Shown one piece after another: positions 12,182 through 23,952 of a stretch of DNA of 64,000 nucleotides. A model generated the notes under the pieces. The model did no database searches and had not been told where the DNA came from. It was given only the letters and a program-made list of their open reading frames with translations. The DNA comes from Lineolata rhizophorae (taxonomy: Eukaryota; Ascomycota; Dothideomycetes; Lineolatales; Lineolataceae): assembly GCA_010093515.1 (NCBI GenBank), contig MU001678.1, forward strand, positions 124,001 to 188,000, in the 5' to 3' direction. Position 1 is the stretch's first letter. Every line of letters starts with the position of its first letter. A program made the position numbers and the translations under genes.

Positions 12182-12486
12182 TTAATGGTCTCCGTCTCCG
12201 AATGTTATGCCTAGGATTACGTCCAGGGCCTGCCTATTTCGCGATGGTGTGCTGCGAGTATGGCGATTGGTTAGATATTGTTTCTGACATTCTGTCCGCA
12301 TCCTCTCTGGATTTTGGTCTGGCTTCTGCTGCACATGCCATTCATCCCTATACTGATGCACATCGCACCCAAACTTCTTCAAAAACACACTTCCTACATC
12401 CGGGCGCTTCGCAGTAAGCTATGTCCCTTGCAGACGCACTCGATAGTAACAGGCTTCTTGCAGAATGAGCAGTGATGACGAGGCAT
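12182..12486 (-). pseudogene. Relic (F) of the HHC/GGWN family
   Basis: Reading down from 12486, the sequence gives MPRHHCSFCKKPVTIEC followed by VCKGH. This matches the first half of the Cys/His module of genes A-E, with the C-x2-C-x7-C-x4-H spacing intact. The match then continues only by changing frame at least twice: a CEAPGC segment, and further on GCDVHQYRDEW, equivalent to GC..HPYRDG of the intact copies. The recognisable part ends near 12338; an open frame without the PPxGGWN motif runs on to 12182. Unlike every intact member, it has no intron inside the first cysteine codon. That suggests either a retrocopy or loss of the intron before decay. Resemblance was found by eye, so identity was not measured. 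Confidence 0.6.
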
Positions 12487-13736
12487 AGTTATCTGTCTCA
12501 AAGTTTCATGGACGTGCAGAAATACAGAAGGCGTGACGCAATGATAGCTGGAAGACAAGGTCTAGTAGATAAGGTTATAATAAATTATTTGCGCGGGTAG
12601 TGCTCGTATGACAATGAGACTGTTTTTGGGTTAGGGAGAGCGGGTACTTATCTTAACAGAGGACTATGCTTTGACTTCTTGTTTTGGACTTTTGCGTGCG
12701 CTCAAAGGCGACAGCCTTTAGTCACTGTGGCAAGGTCTATAAACAATGTTCGAGGTATACGGACTTTGATCACCCCTCACAACGGAAAGGTTATGGTTGA
12801 ACAGAGATACAAAAATGACCAGCTTTATCTTTGTTCTCCTTTCTTGTTGTGTTGCGTGATTATTCTTGGAAATCTCCTCGTTCTTATACTTCTAACTTTA
12901 TATATACCTATAGCGGTGAATTTCTAGAAACGTGAAATACTTCAAGACTCACCCTAAACTTCATATCTTCTAGAAACCATCTAATTATAAATGAACATAC
13001 AATCTCGCTATTGGTTGTAAGCACTAGATGTCCCTTTGTGACAAGAAATGATATATTGTTTAATTGAAAATAGTTGCCTAGAAGAAGATTAGGCCTACAC
13101 CAACTCATAACTTGCTTCTTCACGAGACATCTCCTATACTACTAAACCCTCATTCCGCTAGCGAAACTCAAGTAATACCCCATGTCCCGTTCTATTTTCA
13201 TTAGATTCTTTTCACATATTAACTCCAAGATAGCTCCTAGATTAACTAGGGTGTCGAGAATGTTGCTAGACTCGTGGCTTGGGTGTGTATAATAATAGTA
13301 CCTTTTTCAAAGCCCATTGAATCCGTAATATTTTACGAAGTGGGCGCATTTTACTAGCCATATTTTCGAAGGACTAGTTTTTAGAGATATAGCTAGTCAT
13401 CACCAGTATTATCTTCTTTGAAGTGCATTAGGAATAACATGCTTGGTTACCAGACTACCGATTAAGTCAGAGACAATAAAGCATCCAGTTAGCTCCGGCT
13501 GCTACGTCAAAAGTTACTATCCATTAGCAGTTAATTATGAACTACTAATTCATATATGCCGTTTCTGTAAGTCCCTATAAACAAAGGGAAACTCTTCTAA
13601 GGGCGGTGGACTCCACTTCGGTTCCATGCATCAAGGACTCTCACAATAGCAGGTGCTTATGTACTTTTACGGATCTCGTTGATGTCCTCAGTAACCATAG
13701 CGGGACATTAAACAATTCCTGGCCGTCAAACTCCTC
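12487..13736. other. AT-rich gene-poor DNA
   Basis: This is stop-rich sequence in all frames between relic F and gene A. Short open frames here are unlike known proteins. No repeat boundary or RNA gene could be identified. Confidence 0.5.
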
Positions 13737-14261
13737 TTAGGTGCCCTTCTTTCCTTTTCCATTCTTTCCCATTTGGTCTTTACCCCTTCCCTTTCCTCTT
13801 TTTGGTTCTTCTTGTCTGTTCCAACCGCCTGCCGGAGGCTCTAAGTTCTGCCTTTTCCGGGGCTCGTTTCCGGTACTGTGGGAAGAAAGTGTTAGAAAAT
13901 GATAGAGATTTTAAGGGATAGCATTAAATAGGCTTACTCGTTCTTGGCCTCTTTTGGCTTATGTTCCGCGCTAGTATTGTGCGGATCAAAGCTTTTGTTA
14001 TGGCTATCTATGTACGGATGCATTCTACATCCGTATCGTACTTGGAAGTACCTGCCGCATTCCTCACAGGCAGCTATGTGCCCCTTACGGACACATTCAT
14101 ACCCAGCGACGGAAGAGCAAACTGAACTATACGAACAAGGTCAACAACTTGTTAAAGTATTACGACAAGACATTTGGGACCGAGTAACGTATACTGTATA
14201 CTCACCAGTGGTGGAAATTTTTCCTGTTCTTAATGGCACCAGGTTTAGCCTCTCCGGACAT
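13737..14261 (-). CDS. HHC/GGWN family protein A (unrecognised family)
   Basis: Three exons (14261-14206, 14126-13938, 13875-13737) give an uninterrupted 127-residue protein. Exon 1 encodes MSGEAKPGAIKNRKNFHH and ends inside the next codon, TG|T, so the intron splits the first cysteine exactly as in B-E. Exon 2 carries the module: HCSVCSSVAGYEC, then VRKGHIAACEECGRY, then GCRMHPYIDSHN. The spacing is C-x2-C-x7-C-x4-H-x3-C-x2-C-x9-C-x2-H, eight potential ligands for perhaps two zinc ions. Exon 3 carries EPPAGGWNRQEE and a Lys/Gly-rich tail. No signal peptide or membrane segment is seen. I do not recognise the family; nuclear or nucleic-acid-associated action would be only a guess from the basic tail. 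The longer N-terminus resembles B and differs from C-E. Confidence 0.75.
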
Positions 14262-17021
14262 CTTGTACTCTGGACTGGAACCTTCGCAAAAGTTGGGTAG
14301 AGTTGCGTGAAGAGGCTTGAAAGTTATAGTCGGGACAGGTGCCTGCCAGGAGAAGACAATATTAGCGCACTCTATTACTGTGTTGGAGAAAATGTCTCTG
14401 ACACGGTTTTAGTTGCTGATAGTCTAGACCACTAGGAGCTTCTTTCGTTAAGCGTCATAATAGAGTGTAGGCTCACCAGGTCCTGATACGCCGATGGCGT
14501 AGAGACGCGTTGCAAAAGGTAAGTTTCTGTTGTGATAGTTGGAGATATGGAGAAAGAAGAGCGGATGAGAGACTTTGCAGGGGGGAGAGGCATTTTATAG
14601 GAGAGTGGACGAGAAATTCTATCGAAGGGAAAGCATTCTATAGCTCAAACTTGTCCGTTGCTGTCGGACAGCCTTGGCAAGATGTGCAGCCGATGTCGCT
14701 TTGCCATGCTAGCCCAAATGCGGAAATTTGGCATGGGAATGGTCCCTGAAACGAAATGTAGGATATAGTTATGGCGCCAGACTTCACCATGGCGTCAGCT
14801 CGGGCTATCTCCCCGATCTATGTTCCTCTGACGTGGGGCAAAGCTTTTCCACCTCGGTTTTGAACCGTGGCTATTGTGAGAGATCTTGAAGGACGATCCG
14901 TTAGAATCGCAGCAATGTCTGGAGCTCGCCATATCTTCGTCATAGGAGGCTAGGCACTTTTCATGATTAGATGTGTTATAGAGTGGTATCTGAGTTATTA
15001 TTTGATATAGAATATAGGGCTGCTACTGTAGCGTTTGAGGCGGACGTCACTAATAATAATGCAAGCATGAACGAAGCCTGCGCCTGACTATAAGTGATTT
15101 TAGATTGCTTCGAGTGGACAAACTTCATGGCTTCAGATGTAGGGCGCACCTTGGGATTATCATGCGGAATGCCTACAAACCCCTAGCAATGAAGACAACA
15201 GTGATTTGTTATATACATGAATTCCTCGTATGAAACTTGAAGATTGAAATAATTAGATCGCGGAAGGTTTAGCAGGTAACTATCTAATGAAGGGCGGCCT
15301 TCAAAGTTGGGAGACCTGATGACTTAGCCTCTTGACTTTTGAGCTAAAGGTCACTCTTACATCTTATGTTATTAAGGTGACATTAAATACCGCTACAATT
15401 TTCTAAAGAATAAAGTCAAAATACTGTTTGGTCTACTCTTGCAGGTGAATACGCGACCAACTTGCCCATACGCTTCTTCGAAAGACTATGATCATATTTG
15501 TGGAACATGGAACTTTGAGAATTGCCAGGCAAATATCATCTAAAGGCATAATATGATAATTTGAAATTACTGACGTTTGAGAGCTTTTGTCATAGATTCT
15601 AACAATCGCACCCACATATTAATCACTAAAGATATGAGCTGCTCTCGTTCGCCTGCTGGTTCCGGCCTCACTCTGCTCGCACTTTTGGGGCCTCTCTGAC
15701 CCCAATAGGAGGATGTAGGTTAGTATTAAGAAATAAGTACATAGGATGGGAAAGTTAAGAGCATACAGCAAGGAGTACAGCACAGTGAGAGCATACACAG
15801 CATGGAGAGAGTTCATAATGTATGCAGAACACGGAGAGTATGCAGCATAGAGAAGGTCGGAGGACACCCCGTATAGGGAGATGGTCGTAGTGGGATGAGG
15901 CATGTAGTATGGACAAGGGAGGATATCAAAGTATGGCTCCCATCGGAAAGGTGAACGCCATGCGCGGCCACAAAGCCTCTAGGACGCTGTTCGGAGTACC
16001 GCTTTCCTATGCTAGTCGTCCTTAGAGATCACTCTTGGGGTTTTGGAGCGTGCAAAACGCGACAATTGCCGGGGTAGAGTAGGGAAGGCTAACTTATTCC
16101 AAGTGCGTAGATGTGAAAATGAAGGTGCAGCTAAAGCATAGTGCGAACTAAGTAACGAATAACCGAATGGAAAGTTAGTAGTATCTGCCATTGTCTATGA
16201 CAATTTCGAAGCCCAGCCATTGCGGATTGTTACAATGATGAAAGCCCATGAATTAAGTACAGAAACAGAAACCTTAACATACAAATTCCAGTATCGCTAC
16301 ACCTAGTCGTCTATTCCATACCTTCATATGGGCTTTCACGTTGTAGGTGGCTTTTGGCCGCACATAAAAATTGACAATCTAAGGTTGTATTGGAAAGTTG
16401 TGTGAAGGCTCGCTTCTAGAAGAAGGCGCTTGGGCTCGCTATCTGCACTCACCTATAGATCATGTATGGACGTGATCTACAGGCAACAGTGAGAGATCTA
16501 ACTTAATGGAGGGCTTATGTTCCCAATCATACGCCACATCAAAACGGGAACATATTTGTGATCTATCGCATCGTCGCATATAGCGTGCAGCTACGAACCC
16601 TGCATGGTTCTTAAATCTGTAATTTTGCGTATTCATTGGGAAGATGGTTTAAGGATTTCGCAGTTGTCCATGTGCTTGAAAATTGCCACATATTTTGCGC
16701 TATGCGAGCCAGCAGCGAATAGAATCGTAACATCTTTGCGAGCTAGACGAACATGAGGCATTTGGGAGTATGCTTTCGATTCATGATGAAATCAAAAGAT
16801 CCGAAGACTTGAAAATATGGGAAAAATCCGATGGAAAAATGTTGAATGTAGATTCTTTCACCGCACGACCACAGTGCGGATAAATAATATTTTACAAGTC
16901 TGCTTTGTAAATGCTACTGAATAAAAAAAACCAATGGAAACCAAACCCGCTCTATAAGAAGCCTCCTAACTATACACGCCCTAGATTTGCCCGGCCTAAT
17001 CTTGCACTCCCGGGGTAGTTT
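14262..17021. other. Gene-poor DNA with an imperfect short repeat
   Basis: No gene could be supported. Around 15745-15860 there are imperfect recurrences of short words like AGCATACAGCA and GGAGAGTATGCAGCA, suggesting an old degenerate tandem array. The rest is moderately AT-rich with stops in all frames. No RNA gene or transposase was seen. Confidence 0.45.
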
Positions 17022-17496
17022 CTACTTCTTGCCCTTGCCCTTACCCTTTGATTTCGCCTTGCCTGTCTTGGCGGCCTTTTTTTTGTCTTTAGGCCGATCT
17101 TTATTCCAGCCTCCGGCTGGGGGATCTTCATTGTTTGTTGTCTTGCGTTTCCTAGGCCTATATATTGGCAATTTCAGTACGGCAATTCGGTGTTTGCTAC
17201 GATGTTGCATGCTCACGTATCTTGAGACGAGTTAGAGAACTGATGGCCGTACTTTAAGCCTCTAACTCCACCGTTAAAGCCCTCAGCATAAGGATGCATA
17301 ATGCATCCATTCCGGGTCTGGTAATAGTGACCGCATAGTTCGCAGTACCTAATGTGTCCCTTGCGAAGACAGCTGTGCAGAGCAAGTTCACGGCAGAACG
17401 TGCTTTAAAGTCTTTGTTAGTTTAATATAGGCAAGAAAAGGTGAAGCATAATCACCAGTGATGAAATGTACCACCTCGGACGCAAATTGGGGGCAT
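17022..17496 (-). CDS. HHC/GGWN family protein B (unrecognised family)
   Basis: Three exons (17496-17456, 17402-17217, 17157-17022) give 120 residues in an unbroken frame. Exon 1 encodes MPPICVRGGTFHH and ends TG|C within the first module cysteine. The module reads HCTFCRELALHSC, LRKGHIRYCELCGHY, then GCIMHPYAEGFN, with the same spacing as the other four copies. Exon 3 has EDPPAGGWNKDRP and a strongly Lys-rich tail ending KGKGKGKK. A and B share the FHHC start, the C-x-R-K-G-H core, and the lack of the PxLxWKNA segment found in C-E, so they are closest relatives of each other. They lie about 3 kb apart on the same strand. No family assignment is possible from the sequence alone. Confidence 0.75.
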
Positions 17497-18959
17497 GAAT
17501 GTAAGCGCTTGAAGAATAAGACGCTAACTGAAAGCGACCTTTAGCCCAAAGGACACTTTGTTGAATATAAAGCGTAGATCTTCAACCTGCTAAAAGCGGA
17601 AATCCGAAAGAAGTGACGTTTACAAAAGAGTGACTACGGTCAGTTTCGGAGGTGTTGAGGAGTGTCGCTGAGGACTCTAGCCCTGGACTTTCCGGTCACT
17701 CCTGAGCGACGGGTAGAGTACGGGAGGAAGAGCGGTGGTGAGAAATGTGTATGCGGATTTTTTTTTCTTGAGAAGAGTTAGAAGAAAGTCGATGCTACAA
17801 AAAATTTATTGACGTATTCAGCTTGTTTCACCTACTAAGTAACCGACCGAAGAATGAGCGCTGCTCGTGTTCTTCTTTGGTGGTGAGAAGAAAAGAAGGA
17901 GGAACGGAACTTTCAGCCGCATCAGGAGTTTTAAATAATGCTACCTTGAGAGCAGAGAAGGTGATGCTCTGCTGGGGTGGTGAAACTAGCATGTGCTAGA
18001 CTTCTGCCGACGCACTGCATGCAACCGCAGCCTTGTTGCGTCACGCTTCCGTACTCTTCCAGCGCTCTGATTGGACGCCAAGTAGCACAAAGGAACGTTG
18101 GCCGATGCAGGACTAAACGTGAGCAACGAGAAGTTCACTTGCTACAAAAAGGATCATATGTGGAGACAGACGATTTGTGAGGCAGCATGAGGTAGCTTTG
18201 AGAGTTGGCTTCGTGTCGGATTAGGGAAAGGACAAGTATTGCTATTTGTCTCTGTAAACTAGATATCTGTATCAGTATATCAGAGCATGGCTGCTGGGTC
18301 CAAGTATAATAGTACAAAGCATAGACATACCCTTTCGTAACTCATCTGTGAATCCATTCCAAGCCCACTTTAGCCAGCAGCCACACATGAAAGAGCGACC
18401 AAGAGACCCCATAGCTTAATGGAAGCTCACACCACGAAGATCTGATACCAGTAAAACTAATAATATAAGCAAGACCGCTTAGGACATGGAAGGGAACAAT
18501 CCGCTTGCCTAAACAAGCCTAGCGCCCACCCAAGCCGAACATCACTCCGTTGACAGCGCAGCTTCGCGAGTCTGATTCTAGCGACAAAACACTAATCAAG
18601 GCTTGATCACATAAGCGCCACAAAATGAATGCACTCTTTCCATTTAAAGTTCTAAGCCACAGATGCAATCCTGAAGACGTGTGGGAATACGGAGACATAA
18701 TACCCTAAACCTTCCCGTTTTATGAACGCCTCGCACATTCGAAGTCGTCCATCTCATCATCCACATCGCCGGCCTACGGCTCCCTAGTCAGAGAACGAAA
18801 GGCTCTGAAAGAAATAGGAGAGAATAAGCAAAGAGAAAGACCATGAAAATATCACTGGAGTAAAAGAAATCAAAAGGCCCTGGGTATACAAGAACACCCG
18901 CCCTGATCCTGCCCTCCGCATAACCAGTAAACCACGCTCGCGCCTGCTAGTCATCGGCC
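17497..18959. other. Intergenic DNA between gene B and RPD3
   Basis: It holds the promoter of gene B and the 3' region of RPD3. No coding exon, RNA gene or repeat was recognised. Short open frames are not family-like. Confidence 0.45.
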
Positions 18960-21816
18960 TTACTCCCCCTTCTCGATCTTCTCCTCCACCCTCCCTTCCC
19001 TTTCTGCCGCCACTTCTGCCTCCTTGGCCTTCTCTACCCTCTCCTTCACTCCTTCGGCCTTACTTGTCTCCGCGCTCATCTCGTCCGTCTTAGCCTCCGC
19101 CTCTCCGTTGCCTCCCTCTTTCATTCCGATATTCTCACTGTTAGCCTGGGACGCCTCCACATCCACTTGCTTTTGTGCTTCTGCCGTAGTGGCAGGATCG
19201 GCTGGCGACGCACGCCCTTCCTCACCCCCGGCGGCATTGGGCGCCTGGCTCGGCGGATGAACATCGGACGCAGACGTGGTGCCGGGAAGGGTGGGTGACG
19301 GCGACGACCCCGGCATATCCGCTGGCGCCGCAGGAGCAGCTGGCGGCGAGGCTGGCGGTGTAGGATGCATGGCTGGTTGAACAGCAGGTTCAACAACAGT
19401 CTGCGATGAAGATACCGGCGTCGCTGACTGTCGCTGCAGCTGGTCTTGTTGCGTCGGTGCAGACTCGGTCGTTGACTGAGGTGCCGACGTTCCTGGAGCT
19501 GGACTGTCACCACGTGATACTGAGGCTGAAGCGGTAGTAGCGGCCGGCCTAGATTGGCCTTCTTCGCGCTCTGGCTCAGCGGTACCTTCTTGATTCGCTG
19601 ACGCGGGCTGCCCCGGGGCGTCGCTCATTTCGAGGTCTCCGTCAGACTGCACAGCTGGGGTTTCAGATTCGGCCGCCGGGTGAGCCTGAGGCTTAGCTGA
19701 TCGAGACTTCGAACGCGAAAGACGCCCCGTGGGAGACGCTGCAGCGGATGGCTGGGCGGACTTCTCCTTCGACATGTCTGCCGGTGCGGCAGCGACGGTG
19801 GCGGCTTCGTCATCTTCCTTGACGTCCATCATAGTCACATCGCCCGCCTCATCTTCGTCCTCTTCGTGCTTCATCTGGACATCCTCGGACTCTTGTGCGA
19901 CAGTTCCGGCCGCATCGCCGTTCGCGCTTTGTGCTTCGGCGGCACGCTTTCCTGCCTCCGCCACTGCCGCTGCTTCGCGACTTGCGGCACGCCTCGCTGC
20001 ACGCGCGGCCGCCCCTGTTACTACTTCCTCGCCATTCAGCGCCCGCGGAGGGAGCACAGGAGTACCATTGGCTCCAATCATCTCGACATCTTGTGCCGGA
20101 TGCCTATTCTGGTAGTCCATGATATGCATCCTCTTCTTCCGACTCGGCTGCTTCCGGACACCGTTCCGTCCATTCAGCTCCTCATCTTCAGAATCAGTAC
20201 CGATCTCGTCATCTCGCTCGATCCGGCGGTCCCAGCGGCGTTGCGTGTAGCGTTCGTCAGGGTGCTCATCGGCGTCAGCATCATCAAGTTCATCTTCCAT
20301 TTCGTCTGACGCAGCGGCGAGGGCGGGAGAGCGCGGTACATCAGTCATTTGAACTGATGGAGCATGCGCTGTGCGGCGTAGATTCTCAATGACTTGATTC
20401 TTGATCTTTTCAAGATATTCGCGAGAGTTGGCGTTGTCCATGTTCGAAGGGCGTACATCCAGCTCATAATCCGGTGCAAAGTACTAATAGCACGAATATT
20501 AGCGTGTACCCAAAATGGTTTCAAGGCCTACATACCTCATAATAGTCATTGAACGGGAGATCGGGGCCCATGTCTTGTCCCACTAGTTGCCCGGTCTCAA
20601 AAGCCCATGTGCGTGCAACATTGCGCATCGTATATCCACCGCCGCCCACCACCAGAGTGGGCAGATTGAAGCTTTTGACGTAATTCACGCAATTTGCATG
20701 ACCCTTCATACTTAAGTTGAAGCAGCCGAGCCTATCGCCAGATAGGCTGTCTCCTCCACATTGCAGTACGACCGCCTCGGGTCGGTAGTAGTCCATGACG
20801 GCCTTGATAACAGGCTCGAAGACGCTCTTATACGTTTCGTCCGTTATGCCATCGCGTAGCGGGAAGTTGACTGAATAATACTTGCCGGTGCCAACACCAA
20901 TATCACGCAGCTCACCTGTTCCAGGGAAGTATTCGCCGTACTTATGGAAGGAACAAGTCATCACCCGATCAGTAGTGTAAAACGCTTCCTCGACGCCGTC
21001 GCCATGGTGCACATCGATATCAATGTAGAGCACGCGCTGCTTGAAGCGGAGAAGTTCGATAATGCCGAGAACGATATCTGTAAGAAGTCTAAATTAGTCT
21101 CTGCGTTCGGAAGCCACCCCCTGAATCGATTCTGGCGAATCCCTGGAAAATCCATACCGTTGATGTAGCAAAAACCGCTTGCCTCGCTCTTCTTCGCGTG
21201 ATGCAGACCGCCAGCCCAATTGATTGCAACGTCGCACTTGCCTCGGTTGAGGCGCGCAGCACCTTCCATGCTGCCACCGGCGCTAATTCCACAAAACTCG
21301 AAGAGGCCATCGAACACCGGACAATCATCACCGACGTTATATTTGCCCTGCTCTTTTGCGAAGTTGTCCATGTTATCCGGCGTGACCTTCTGCAGGAAGT
21401 CGACATATTCGTCGGTGTGGAACTGGGTCATCTCGTATTTGGTGGCAGGCTTCGCGCGCTGTTTGGCAAGAGTTCGTTAGTATCTTTAACATTTACTGAA
21501 ATGTCTCAAATACATCAGGGCGGGGTTCGAAGCAGTCGCGAAGAGACCCTCCGGAGCGAGCGTCGGGTGCGAAACCAGCGTGACGAAACCACAAATGCAT
21601 CTGGGTGGTGCAACTCACGTAGATCTCCATTTTCTTGTATAGGCCATAGTTCATGACCAAGCTGTGGGCCATTCGAATACGATGAGGCTTCATAGGATGG
21701 CCCGCGACGTAAGCATAGTTGCCCACGTCGGAGTCGTAAAAGTAGGCCACTTTCTTGGGGCGCGATCCGCTACCGTTCAGGGCAGCCCCATCGAGGGGGG
21801 GCCCGAAGCCAGCCAT
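18960..21816 (-). CDS. RPD3: Class I histone deacetylase Rpd3/RpdA
   Basis: This is the zinc-dependent deacetylase of lysines on histone tails, catalytic subunit of Rpd3/Sin3 complexes in the nucleus. Four exons (21816-21619, 21458-21158, 21077-20536, 20483-18960) give 854 residues. The catalytic domain fills residues about 20-390: [15 protein letters not shown], the active-site [10 protein letters not shown] (His152, His153), [14 protein letters not shown] with zinc ligands Asp188 and His190, and [20 protein letters not shown], then [18 protein letters not shown]. After about residue 400 comes the extension typical of filamentous ascomycetes: an acidic stretch, a basic [19 protein letters not shown] segment, then about 350 residues of Ala/Pro/Ser/Glu-rich disorder. 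In Aspergillus RpdA the C-terminal extension is needed for growth; that is family knowledge. The gene is divergent from RPN11 across 726 bases. Confidence 0.97.
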
Positions 21817-22542
21817 GGTGGGAGCAAGCTCGCGTCGACTTCAGGATTAGAAAGGCCTGAAGGGGGCTGTCGAGATTAGGGGGAGAAATCTCCGCTTAGT
21901 ATGCCGGAGTAATAAAGAGGAGAAAGTCCGTGGAAAATGGCACAGCACTGCGAGCGGAGCAGCGGAGGACATGTGTAGGAAGAAGAACAGAGAGAGGGTG
22001 GGCGGAAGAGCAGAAGCGCGCCGCAATGGCAGCACCCCGGACGGGGCGGGCGGTGAGAGCTTGGGGGTGCATGCACCACCATCGCCCTGCCGGCAGAATT
22101 CCGAAGCGGAGGGCGGTCGCTTACATAACCGCCGATGGCATCCCGTCCATCCGTCAACTGCCAGCAGTACCTCCAAACAAAGATTTGACTCGGCTCATAT
22201 TTATATATTCTTCCAAAAATCACCACAATATTCTCCGTGAGAACTTAGCGCACGCATAAGCGTTCTGCTGGGTGAAGTTCCTTCAAAGATTGGGCCATCT
22301 GCCAAGCACAGATCACTCGCGGAGTTACAGTTGGCCCGGCGCTCATGGTCGGACTTGCCCTACAGAGTACTGCTACCTATAAACAGCAAACGCATAGCAG
22401 CAAGCTTCCGCCACTATCACCCGCAGATTTCGCCGCCTCGACTTCCTAACTGCGCGCCTTTTCTTTTCAAATACCCTTGCTAGCGCATCAAATCTTCGTT
22501 CCGCCTCCCCATAACCTGCGCTCCTCTGGTCGCTTGTCAAAC
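21817..22542. promoter_or_regulatory. Shared divergent promoter RPD3/RPN11
   Basis: This 726-base stretch separates the start codons of RPD3 (minus) and RPN11 (plus). It is C/T-rich next to both starts and holds both 5' leaders. I looked for the yeast Rpn4 proteasome element GGTGGCAAA and did not find it. Open frames here are not family-like. Confidence 0.6.
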
Positions 22543-23704
22543 ATGGAGCGCTTCGGCCAGCTTCTCGCAAACGCCCAGCGCATGGGTGGCATGAGCGCCG
22601 GTCCTGCTCAGGTAGTTGCTCCCGCTCTATGTTCACGGGGGGCATATCCGGCTACGGAGAAATGGCTGTGTGCCGTGGTGGAAGGCGTTTGAACAATGAC
22701 GCTAACACAATCTACGAGTAGGATACCAACCTGATAGACAACTCGGAGACCGTACACATTTCGTCACTCGCGCTGCTCAAGATGCTGCGGCATGGCAGGG
22801 CCGGCGTGCCCATGGAGGTCATGGGTCTGATGCTGGGCGAGTTTGTCGACGACTATACCGTGCGCGTGGTAGACGTGTTTGCGATGCCGCAGAGCGGGAC
22901 GGGAGTGTCGGTCGAGGCCGTGGACCCCGTTTTCCAGACCAAGATGATGGACATGTTGCGACAGACGGGACGCCCCGAGACGGTCGTCGGATGGTACCAC
23001 TCGCATCCGGGCTTCGGCTGCTGGCTCTCTTCTGTTGATATCAACACCCAGCAGAGCTTCGAACAGCTGACGCCACGCGCTGTCGCCGTCGTAGTGGATC
23101 CCATCCAGTCGGTCAAAGGCAAGGTCGTCATCGACGCCTTCCGTCTCATCAACCCCCAGACCCTTATGATGGGCCAGGAACCACGCCAGACGACGTCGAA
23201 CTTGGGTCATCTGAATAAGCCGTCCATCCAGGCACTGATACACGGGCTCAACCGTCACTACTATAGCATCGGGATCACCTACCGCAAAACTGGCCTTGAG
23301 GAGAATATGCTGATGAACCTCCACAAGCACGTTTGGACCGAAGCCCTCGAAATGAACGATTTCAGGGAGGAAGGAGACCGTAACAGGGAGCGCCTGAAGA
23401 GGCTAGTCGGGCTCGCAGAGGGTTACGAGAAGCGGGTAAAGGAGGAGACGGAGTTGACGAAGGATCAGCTGAAGACGAGATACGTTGGAAAGGTGGATCC
23501 GAAGAAGCGTATGTCAATACCACTTTCGCCTCATAGATTCCAACAGACACTGATAAGTATACAGACATCGAGGACGTCGGACAGCAGCTGATCGAAGACA
23601 ATATCGTTTCTGTCTCTCGACAAATGATCGACAAGGAAGCTTCCGTTCCCAAGGGCAAAACACCAACAAATGGAGTGCCAAATGGAGATATGGAGGTGGA
23701 CTAA
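22543..23704 (+). CDS. RPN11: 26S proteasome lid deubiquitinase Rpn11
   Basis: This is the JAMM/MPN+ metalloprotease of the proteasome lid that removes ubiquitin chains from substrates during degradation. Three exons (22543-22611, 22722-23508, 23565-23704) give 331 residues, normal for the family. Catalytic residues are visible: Glu55 in [13 protein letters not shown], then His116 and His118 in [16 protein letters not shown], with Ser126 and Asp129 completing H-x-H-x7-S-x2-D. The C-terminal half carries the helices that pair with Rpn8, ending NGDMEVD. Intron 1 has a clear GCTAAC branch point. The end converges with the MDR oxidoreductase gene 248 bases away. Confidence 0.97.
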
Positions 23705-23952
23705 TGATGACGTGGAGGTTGCATTCTTGTTTGTGTTGTTCAGTCTATTTGTATCATATGGACGATTGGTGCACGGCGCCGGAACAGCCACATAGATGAT
23801 AAAGGCGCATAATCGCGAATTTTTCATTCCGAAGTCCTCCTTTGTTAAATTGTTCCAGGAAAGCTACATGTTGCTACTGACATTACTGCGTCTTCGCTCA
23901 CCCCGAAACGTACAAGGCCAGGTTAAAAAAAAAAACAATTCGGGAGGGAACC

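Noticed and set aside
11950-12475. Plus-strand frames with hydrophobic stretches near 12 kb
   Set aside because: The better explanation for part of this stretch is the minus-strand relic of the HHC/GGWN family.
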